A DNA stretch of 20,472 bases from CAKQOE01 sp963627215 (GTDB lineage: Bacteria > Bacillota > Clostridia > Peptostreptococcales > Anaerovoracaceae). Shown here piece after piece: positions 13,644 to 19,719 of this stretch. The notes under the pieces are model-generated. The model was not told the DNA's origin and made no database searches. It saw only the letters and a program-made list of their open reading frames with translations. The stretch spans positions 1 to 20,472 of the forward strand of contig CAVGAH010000033.1 in the NCBI GenBank assembly GCA_963627215.1, given 5' to 3'. The position numbers and the translations under genes are program-made. Within the stretch, counting starts at the first letter, position 1. Each line of letters begins with the position of its first letter.

Positions 13644-15812
13644 CTACTCTGCTGACACGCACACGCGCTCTGCGACCGCTACTGTCATCCCATCGCGCGC
13701 CTGCTTCCTGACGACCATCCTGTATGCGCCGCCGCATGCTGCCGCGGCGCTCCGCTCGCAAACGCTGTCCACGCCGACAACAGACTGCACGAAATCAGAC
13801 CCTGTAAAATCACCATCCACACCCGCAAGCTGCTCCGCGCTGTAAACATAAAACGGAGCGCCGAGCATATCTGCCGCAGCCTTTATCGCAGTCTCCCCGG
13901 CCTTTATATCAACAGAAGCCGCCCTGTATATCTCATTCGCCGCTATGCCTGCGCCTGCAAGCACTTCATTCACGAACTCGAGCATCCCGGAAGCATCTGT
14001 ATTTTTCTTACAGCCGATTCCGACACAGTATTTTAAACGCCGCAGCTCGACAGACACATCGCCTGTCGTCAATACGCTCTTACCGTCGACATCGCGTATC
14101 TCAAAAGAATTTCCTTCCCTATCTCCAAACGCGCCCTTATCCGCATTACTTCCATCACCGTCGCAGCACGACTTATCGCCGCCAGCCGATGCGCGATGCA
14201 GCAGCGCTGCAGTAGCCAGCTTAGCGGCGCGCATATCCTCTATAGAAAATCCGTTCTCCTGCGCAAACATATCGACAGCCTTTACCCCGGCGCCGTCGGA
14301 AGCAGTAGTTATAACTACCTCAGCCCCTATTCCGGCAGCCAGCACCTCAGCTATCATGTTCGCGCCGCCTATATGCCCGGAAAGCAGCGGTATTACATAA
14401 TCACAGCTATCGTTAACTGCAATGACAGCCGGGTCTGCAGTCTTGCTTACAGCATAAGGCGCTGCATGTCTGACCGCTATCCCAACGGCGCTCACAAATA
14501 TAACCGCGTCAGTCTTTGCCGCCCCGCCGCGCATTCCGTCATCATCAGCCGCGCGGAATATTTTTCTCATAAGCTCCTTAGTATCAGGAAAATATTCCTT
14601 TTTAATATTTAACCTCATTGCCTTATTGCCGCTATTATTTTCAACACAGAATTTATCTCTTTCAAAGCATTCAGCATCGTAATTTAACGATATATTTTTA
14701 CTGTTATCCGTATTTGCATTTTTGACATAAGCGCCTGCATGATCTTCTGCAGCGTAACGATTCCTTGAAAATTCATATATTCTGCTGTTCACAGCCAGTC
14801 CCGGCGCACATGAAAGCGCTTCGGACACCCGCTCAGCCACAGCCGAACCCTTCTCCGTATAGCATATAACTGCGGCATTCAGTACCCGCCTGCCGACAGG
14901 CGCGCCCTGACATCCATCCTCCGCATCACTGTCTGCTGTATCGCTTTCGCATACACCGCTGCCATCCTCCGCTCGCGCTTCAGACACAGCACGCGCATCT
15001 TCAGCAGCAGCCGCGCTCTCCGCCTTCCTGAACTCCGTAGAAAATCCGGCATCGTAAAGCTTCGAAAGCTCATACTCATCACCGAGGAATCCGCCGACAA
15101 GTATAAGCGCAGTCTTAGTTATCCCTGCATCGGCAGCAGCCTGCGCCAGCCTGCCGAGTGTAGTCTCTATCTTTTGTTCATCAGGCCACGTAGCCTTGTA
15201 AGCTATAGCGCATGGCGTAGACTCATCGTAGCCCTTCAGCCCCGCGCGGCGAGCATCCTCACCGCCTGCCAGCAGCTCTGCCTGCAGCTTTTCGAGCATA
15301 GACGCGCTCAGAAACAGCGCCATTGAAGCGCCGTGTGCCGCCAGAGCGCGGATGCGCTCACCCTCAGGAACGGGAGTCCTTCCCTCCATTCGAGTAAGTA
15401 TAAGCGTCTGCGACACCCCCGGAAGCGTATATTCCTTTTTCAAGGCAGCCGCAGCCCCGCAAAAGCTGCTCACGCCCGGGCATACTTCATATTCAACGCT
15501 CGCAGCGTCGAGCCTGTCCATCTGTTCGCGTATCGCCCCGTATATGCTCGGATCACCCGTATGCAGCCTGACTACGCGCCGCCCGGCAAGCGCCGCCGGT
15601 ATCATCAGCTCCATGACCTGGTCGAGATGCAGCCGCGCACTGTCATATATCTCACATCCCGGCTTAGCATTTTCAAGCAGCGCCGGATTCACAAGCGACC
15701 CCGCATAAACTATCATGTCTGCTTCCCTCAGCAGCCGCTGCCCTCTAACCGTTATCAGATCAGGAGCCCCGCTCCCCGCTCCTACAAACCATACTTTTCC
15801 TCTATTATCCAT
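13644..15812 (-). CDS. cbiFG: CbiF-CbiG fusion: cobalt-precorrin-4 C11-methyltransferase and cobalt-precorrin-5A hydrolase
   Basis: The frame is open to a TTG at 15827, but that TTGGAG is the ribosome site for ATG at 15812, which was chosen (722 residues). Residues 5-255 are CbiF/CobM: VWFVGAGSGAPDLITVRG at 7-24, YAGSLVNP near 36-43, LHTGDPSIYGAIREQM at 83-98 and PGVSSFCGAAAALKKEYTLP at 112-131. A 50-residue Ala/Glu/Asp linker follows. Residues about 310-722 are CbiG, which opens the delta-lactone and releases acetaldehyde: SAVGIAVRHAAPY, LLSGHIGGAN at 476-485 and the C-terminal VGIGCKKNT at 597-605. CbiG carries two extra polar loops (about 355-405 and 545-575). Here the fused steps are consecutive, so direct substrate handover is plausible. 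Both activities are well supported by motifs. Confidence 0.94.
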   Translation of the reverse strand: MDNRGKVWFVGAGSGAPDLITVRGQRLLREADMIVYAGSLVNPALLENAKPGCEIYDSARLHLDQVMELMIPAALAGRRVVRLHTGDPSIYGAIREQMDRLDAASVEYEVCPGVSSFCGAAAALKKEYTLPGVSQTLILTRMEGRTPVPEGERIRALAAHGASMALFLSASMLEKLQAELLAGGEDARRAGLKGYDESTPCAIAYKATWPDEQKIETTLGRLAQAAADAGITKTALILVGGFLGDEYELSKLYDAGFSTEFRKAESAAAAEDARAVSEARAEDGSGVCESDTADSDAEDGCQGAPVGRRVLNAAVICYTEKGSAVAERVSEALSCAPGLAVNSRIYEFSRNRYAAEDHAGAYVKNANTDNSKNISLNYDAECFERDKFCVENNSGNKAMRLNIKKEYFPDTKELMRKIFRAADDDGMRGGAAKTDAVIFVSAVGIAVRHAAPYAVSKTADPAVIAVNDSCDYVIPLLSGHIGGANMIAEVLAAGIGAEVVITTASDGAGVKAVDMFAQENGFSIEDMRAAKLATAALLHRASAGGDKSCCDGDGSNADKGAFGDREGNSFEIRDVDGKSVLTTGDVSVELRRLKYCVGIGCKKNTDASGMLEFVNEVLAGAGIAANEIYRAASVDIKAGETAIKAAADMLGAPFYVYSAEQLAGVDGDFTGSDFVQSVVGVDSVCERSAAAACGGAYRMVVRKQARDGMTVAVAERVCVSAE

Positions 15813-15890
15813 ATATGTAAACTCCAATCATTTATTCAAAACAAAAAGACCGCCCCGGGATTTAACGATCACCTCAGTGCAGCCTTAATT

Positions 15891-15950
15891 TTATCGTTTC
15901 CTGAGCCGCTCGGATATGTACAGGTCATTAAGATGCGGATATTCTTCCAT
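15891..15950 (-). CDS. Possible 19-residue leader peptide before cbiF-cbiG
   Basis: The frame reads MEEYPHLNDLYISERLRKR and stops. GGAG lies 7 bases before its ATG, a better ribosome site than many full genes here. It is 78 bases upstream of cbiF-cbiG and downstream of the candidate promoter at 16002-16029. A 34-residue overlapping frame (15869-15973) is also open. I do not recognise the peptide. It may be a leader peptide, a gene relic or chance. Confidence 0.25.
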   Translation of the reverse strand: MEEYPHLNDLYISERLRKR

Positions 15951-16001
15951 GCCCTTTCTCCATATTTTTCCATAAAATCATTCTCTCGCCGAATATATTT
16001 T

Positions 16002-16029
16002 ACTATACATCACCCAATGCCCTAATCAA
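16002..16029 (-). promoter_or_regulatory. Candidate promoter for cbiF-cbiG
   Basis: TTGATT (16024-16029) and TATAGT (16002-16007) are 16 bases apart on the minus strand. A 7-bp inverted repeat ATCACCC/GGGTGAT (16009-16015, 16041-16047) overlaps the spacer and could be an operator. It lies in the 281-base gap after cbiD and would give cbiF-cbiG its own transcript. Confidence 0.4.
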
Positions 16030-16063
16030 TCACACTATCAGGGTGATTTGCTTCCGGAAGCCC

Positions 16064-16078
16064 GCGCGCCCGGCGCGC
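16064..16078. repeat. CCG-centred palindrome, intergenic copy after cbiD
   Basis: GCGCGC-CCG-GCGCGC, identical to the copies inside cobT and cbiH. It lies 16 bases past the cbiD stop codon. No T-tract follows it. Confidence 0.55.
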
Positions 16079-16093
16079 ATTCACATGCCGTTT

Positions 16094-17545
16094 TTATCCT
16101 ATTACACTTTCTGCCAATATTTCCATGTCATTCGAGATGATGATCAGGCGGATGCGGGGCGTGCCGTTTTCTGAGCCGCTGCAGCGGCGTTTTGTGTGGT
16201 ATGCGGCTTTTTCTGCTATTATGCGCATCGTTGTGTCCGGCAACGAATGTTTTCCGGGATCAATGGCATTAATATTAATGTTCTCATGACTGCAGGCGTC
16301 GCCGCCTGTTATGGCCGTTCCGGCCTCTTTCAGTACTTCAAGGGCTGCGTCTGTAGTTACACAGGCGTTGAGCTCTGCCATGAGGGCGCATACGGCTTCT
16401 GCGCTGTTTTTTTGTTCGCAGTGGGGTTTCCGGACGTTATCTGCGCTTTCATCGTTCTGTGCGGCGTTCAGGAGCTCTGAGGCTGCTGTAAATGCACAGC
16501 GCATCAGTATGTCCATACGGCAGTCCGCATTGCGCGAGTGTGTATTGAATATGCCGCCTGCGAGCTTTACGAGCTTGCCGAGATTTCCTGCTATCACCAG
16601 CTCAGGGATACCGAGCTCGCAGGCGCAGTCGAGCGCTTCGCCTATGAAGTTGCTGCATTTTATCATTTGGCTTTCTTTCGCGCCGAGCTTTTCTGCGGCG
16701 AATTTCATGCCGTAGTTTCCCGGGACTATGACTATGGATCCAGAACCATCGTCACGCGCGCTCAGCTCGAGCCATTTCACGCGCATCTCGGTGCGTATCG
16801 TTTCTATGAGCGCCGGCTCGCTCATCGGCTCTACTATTCCTGTGCTTCCAAGTATGGAAATTCCTCCCTGTATTCCCAGTACGGGGTTGAATGTTTTTTC
16901 TGCTATCTCAGCGCCGCCGGGAACGGATACAGTTATCGTAAGCGCGCCGTCGTAGTCTGCTTCATCGCATATTTGAAGGACGGCGTCTGTTATCATGCGG
17001 CGCGGCCCTGAGTTTATAGCTGCCGCGCCTGCGGGCTGGTCCAGACCGGCTTTTGTTACCGTACCTACTCCGGAGCCGCCCTTTATTATTATTCTGTTGT
17101 CTGCGGGGGCGGGTCGGCCGACGCGGCTTGCTCCCTGTTCAGGCGGGTCGGGCCGGCCGACGCGGCTTGCCTCCTGTTCAGGCGGGTCGGCCCTGCCGAC
17201 GCGGCTTGCTCCTTGTTCAGGCGGGTCGGCGTTTTGGGACGTTAACGCAGCGGCGCTTGCGCGGCTGCCTGCGGGCGCTCGCTGCGCTTCTGCGTATATC
17301 AGCAGTCCATCCGTAACGTCTATATCTGCGCCCGCGTCCTTCCTGACGGCGCATTTCACGCTATCTGCGCCGCGCGTTATATCCTCAACATCAAAGCTGA
17401 CTGCGCTGCCCTTAAGCACAAGCTCCGTACTCTCAACCAGCCTGTCATTGAGCAGCATATCAGCCGCCGCCCTCGCAGCAGCCGCGGCGCACGCCCCGGT
17501 AGTATAACCGCACCTCAGATTTTTCCCATATTTGTAAATATTCAT
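16094..17545 (-). CDS. cbiD: Cobalt-precorrin-5B C1-methyltransferase
   Basis: CbiD methylates C1 of cobalt-precorrin-5B in the anaerobic B12 route. Family motifs are RCGYTTGACAAAAARAA at 11-27, IIIKGGSGVGTVTKAGL at 152-168, PAGAAAINSGPRRMI at 171-185 and VPGNYGMKFAAEKLGA further on. The 483 residues exceed the usual 350-390. Much of the excess is at about 90-149, where three 13-residue tandem repeats (DPPEQGASRVGR plus A or P) are inserted just before the conserved GGSGVGTVTK strand. A second variable Asn/Ala/Glu-rich segment lies about 360-385. ATG at 17545. It heads the first B12 block. A BirA-like box lies 80-111 bases upstream. CbiD presence marks the pathway as anaerobic (early cobalt insertion). 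Confidence 0.93.
   Translation of the reverse strand: MNIYKYGKNLRCGYTTGACAAAAARAAADMLLNDRLVESTELVLKGSAVSFDVEDITRGADSVKCAVRKDAGADIDVTDGLLIYAEAQRAPAGSRASAAALTSQNADPPEQGASRVGRADPPEQEASRVGRPDPPEQGASRVGRPAPADNRIIIKGGSGVGTVTKAGLDQPAGAAAINSGPRRMITDAVLQICDEADYDGALTITVSVPGGAEIAEKTFNPVLGIQGGISILGSTGIVEPMSEPALIETIRTEMRVKWLELSARDDGSGSIVIVPGNYGMKFAAEKLGAKESQMIKCSNFIGEALDCACELGIPELVIAGNLGKLVKLAGGIFNTHSRNADCRMDILMRCAFTAASELLNAAQNDESADNVRKPHCEQKNSAEAVCALMAELNACVTTDAALEVLKEAGTAITGGDACSHENININAIDPGKHSLPDTTMRIIAEKAAYHTKRRCSGSENGTPRIRLIIISNDMEILAESVIG
17111..17227 (-). repeat. Three 39-bp tandem repeats inside cbiD
   Basis: 117 bases encode three near-identical 13-residue units: DPPEQGASRVGRA, DPPEQEASRVGRP, DPPEQGASRVGRP (residues 107-145). 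Because the period is a multiple of three, copy-number change would keep the frame. The segment is GC-rich and lies in a loop between two conserved strands of CbiD. Confidence 0.9.
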
Positions 17546-17602
17546 TATATATTTTCCTGCCTTTTAAATCCCATTCTACTATGACTCTTCGCCCCGTTCA
17601 AT

Positions 17603-17631
17603 ATTTTCATATCAGCGCGTCAAATGGTCAA
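17603..17631 (-). promoter_or_regulatory. Candidate cbiD promoter
   Basis: TTGACC (17626-17631) and GAAAAT (17603-17608) are 17 bases apart on the minus strand. The -35 lies within the BirA-like box at 17625-17656, so a bound regulator would block polymerase. The -10 is weak (4 of 6). Confidence 0.35.
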
Positions 17632-17656
17632 CCAAACATTCTAAAAAGGTTGACAA
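17625..17656. promoter_or_regulatory. BirA-like operator upstream of cbiD
   Basis: TGGTCAACC-N14-GGTTGACAA. The published BirA box type is WTGTWAACC, 14-16 bases, then GGTTWACAW; this site matches 7 of 9 and 8 of 9 half-site positions with an allowed spacing. The inverted 7-bp arms GTCAACC/GGTTGAC are perfect. No biotin gene is in the window, so the regulator is inferred; another dimeric repressor could use the site. Confidence 0.4.
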
Positions 17657-17689
17657 TCAATAATACCAACGCTATACTTCAAATCATAC

Positions 17690-17704
17690 GTCCGCCCGGC
17701 GGAC
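17690..17704. repeat. CCG-centred palindrome between atpC and cbiD
   Basis: GTCCGC-CCG-GCGGAC. It has the 6-3-6 plan of the family with arms different from the other copies but still fully complementary. Confidence 0.5.
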
Positions 17705-17747
17705 CCGCACCTGCATAGAATGCATCTGCAAATGCCCTGAATCATAA

Positions 17748-17785
17748 GGCGCGCACACCGCGCCGGTGCTTGTGCGGTGACGCAC
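17748..17785. repeat. Double hairpin including GTGA-loop repeat, copy 3 (downstream of atpC)
   Basis: GGCGCG-CACAC-CGCGCC (17748-17764) is followed at 17772-17785 by GTGCG-GTGA-CGCAC, the same 14-base core as at 8921-8934, then GCAGTTTTGG. It lies between the ATP synthase terminator and cbiD. The 323-base gap 17546-17868 thus holds the terminator, these hairpins, the CCG palindrome and the BirA-like box with the candidate promoter. Confidence 0.6.
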
Positions 17786-17799
17786 GCAGTTTTGGATAT

Positions 17800-17837
17800 A
17801 ACGAAAACGGAGGTCGCGAGCGACCTCCGTTTTCGTT
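17800..17837. terminator. Terminator of the ATP synthase operon
   Basis: A 17-bp perfect stem (17800-17816 with 17821-17837) has a 4-base loop. On the minus strand it ends in TTTTCGTTATAT, 31 bases past the atpC stop. The symmetric A/T outer part would also allow termination on the plus strand. Confidence 0.9.
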
Positions 17838-17868
17838 AATATTACATGAATATTTTTTATTACTATTA

Positions 17869-18279
17869 TTATTTGCGTCCGCTCTTGCTTGTGACCTTGA
17901 GTCGAGCCATGGCTCTTGCGAGAGCCGCCTGGCTGTGTACATACTCGCGTTCGCTGTTTTTGAGGCGGATACGTTCTTCTGCTCTCTCTTTCGCAAGCTG
18001 AGCACGCTTGACATCGATGTCCTCAGGTCTTTCGACGAAGTCACATATGAGGATGACTCTGTCGCCGAGGATCTCGACAAAACCGTCGCCTACTGCAGCA
18101 AATCTCTGTTCGCCGTCTACTGTGTAACGCAGCTCGCCGGCAACTACAGGTGATACCATGAGTTCATGACCGGCCAGTACGCCGTGTTCGCCGTCGAGGC
18201 CCGGAAATACGAGCATCTCAGCGTCACCCTGATAAAAGACCTTGTCTGTAGCAACGATCTCCAGATTAAATGTTTTCAT
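17869..18279 (-). CDS. atpC: F-type ATP synthase epsilon subunit
   Basis: Epsilon couples rotation of gamma to the ring and damps ATP hydrolysis. The 136-residue protein shows the N-terminal beta-sandwich (FNLEIVATDKVFYQGDAEMLVFPGLDGEHGVLAGH, about 4-38) and a C-terminal helical pair rich in Ala, Arg and Glu (about 88-130). GAGGTG lies before ATG at 18279. It follows atpD after 33 bases and is the last gene of the operon, followed by a strong terminator. The protein acts at the membrane on the cytoplasmic side. Confidence 0.96.
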   Translation of the reverse strand: MKTFNLEIVATDKVFYQGDAEMLVFPGLDGEHGVLAGHELMVSPVVAGELRYTVDGEQRFAAVGDGFVEILGDRVILICDFVERPEDIDVKRAQLAKERAEERIRLKNSEREYVHSQAALARAMARLKVTSKSGRK

Positions 18280-18312
18280 ATATGCACCTCACACTTTCAT
18301 CAGAAAATGCAA

Positions 18313-19707
18313 TTATGCATTCTGCATCGTCTTTGCTTTTTCTAAAACATCCTCGATAGGTCCGCAGTTGAAGAATGCCATTTCAGGAATATCATCCAGC
18401 TCGCCGTCAAGGATCATCTTGAATCCCTTGATAGTTTCCTTGATAGGAACGTACTTACCAGGGATACCTGTGAAGTTTTCAGCTACGTGGAACGGCTGAG
18501 ACAGGAACTTCTGGATCTTTCTTGCACGGTATACGATCTTCTTATCCTCTTCGTCAAGTTCTTCCATACCGAGGATAGAGATGATATCCTGCAGTTCAGC
18601 ATAACGCTGGAGCGCTTCCTGAACTCTTCTTGCGATCTCGTAATGTTCTTCACCTACAACTTCAGCTTCCAGGATACGTGATGTAGATTCAAGAGGGTCA
18701 ACTGCAGGGTAAAGACCCTGTTCAGCGATCTTTCTTGAAAGTACTGTCTTTGCATCGAGGTGTGTGAATGTTGTTGCAGGAGCAGGGTCAGTCAGGTCAT
18801 CGGCAGGTACGTATACGGCCTGTACAGATGTGATAGAACCGTTCTTCGTTGAAGTGATTCTTTCCTGAAGCTCACCTACTTCGTTAGCCAGTGTAGGCTG
18901 ATAACCTACGGCTGAAGGCATACGTCCGAGCAGGGCAGATACTTCTGAACCTGCCTGTACGAAACGGAAGATGTTATCTATGAAGAGCAGTACGTCCTGG
19001 TGCATCTTGTCACGGAAGTACTCAGCGAGTGTCAGACCTGTCTGAGCTACACGCATACGAGCTCCAGGTGGTTCGTTCATCTGACCGAACACGAGGGCTG
19101 TCTTCTTGATTACGCCTGATTCTGTCATTTCGTTCCAGAGGTCATTACCTTCACGAGTACGTTCTCCAACGCCTGTGAATATTGAGTAACCACCGTGCTC
19201 AGTGGCGATATTTGTAATGAGCTCCTGAATGAGCACTGTTTTACCTACGCCGGCACCACCGAACAGACCGATCTTACCGCCCTTAGCGTAAGGTGCGAGA
19301 AGGTCTACTACCTTGATTCCGGTTTCGAGAATTTCTACTACAGGTGTCTGCTCGTCAAATGCAGGCGGTTCTCTGTGGATAGCCCACTGTTCTTCGCCCT
19401 TTACAGGCTCGCCGCCGTCGATGACTTCACCGACTACATTAAACATACGACCGAGAGTAGATTCGCCTACAGGTACCTTGATATAGTCGCCTGTGGCAAT
19501 TACTTCCATACCCTTTGCGAGGCCTTCACTGGAGTCGAGCACGATGCAGCGCACAACTCTGTTTCCCATATGTGATGCAACCTCCATTACGAGAGGCTTG
19601 CCGTTAAGTTCAACTGTGAGGGCTTCTTTAATGAGGGGAAGGTAATCTCCTTCAAATAATACATCTACAACAGGTCCGATAACCTGTGTGATCGTTCCCT
19701 TATTCAT
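18313..19707 (-). CDS. atpD: F-type ATP synthase beta subunit
   Basis: The catalytic subunit of F1. The 464-residue protein carries the P-loop GGAGVGKT at 150-157, GERTREGNDL at 181-190, LLFIDNIFRF with the Walker B aspartate, and the PSAVGYQPTL block. The ELDEEDK segment near 390, which is the DELSEED-type loop touching gamma, is also present. AGGAGG lies just before ATG at 19707, 12 bases after the atpG stop. Codon choice is more conventional (fewer GC-rich low-complexity stretches) than in the B12 genes, as expected for a highly expressed gene. The sequence does not itself tell proton from sodium coupling, which is set by the c-ring. Confidence 0.98.
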   Translation of the reverse strand: MNKGTITQVIGPVVDVLFEGDYLPLIKEALTVELNGKPLVMEVASHMGNRVVRCIVLDSSEGLAKGMEVIATGDYIKVPVGESTLGRMFNVVGEVIDGGEPVKGEEQWAIHREPPAFDEQTPVVEILETGIKVVDLLAPYAKGGKIGLFGGAGVGKTVLIQELITNIATEHGGYSIFTGVGERTREGNDLWNEMTESGVIKKTALVFGQMNEPPGARMRVAQTGLTLAEYFRDKMHQDVLLFIDNIFRFVQAGSEVSALLGRMPSAVGYQPTLANEVGELQERITSTKNGSITSVQAVYVPADDLTDPAPATTFTHLDAKTVLSRKIAEQGLYPAVDPLESTSRILEAEVVGEEHYEIARRVQEALQRYAELQDIISILGMEELDEEDKKIVYRARKIQKFLSQPFHVAENFTGIPGKYVPIKETIKGFKMILDGELDDIPEMAFFNCGPIEDVLEKAKTMQNA

Positions 19708-19719
19708 TTATTCCTCCTG

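Noticed and set aside
15813..15827. TTG start of cbiF-cbiG at 15827
   Set aside because: The TTGGAG is the ribosome site for the ATG at 15812; the family homology starts right after that ATG.
17546..17868. Cobalamin riboswitch upstream of cbiD
   Set aside because: The minus strand was read for the B12 box and the conserved core of cobalamin riboswitches. Neither was found; the region is explained by the terminator, hairpin repeats and BirA-like box.
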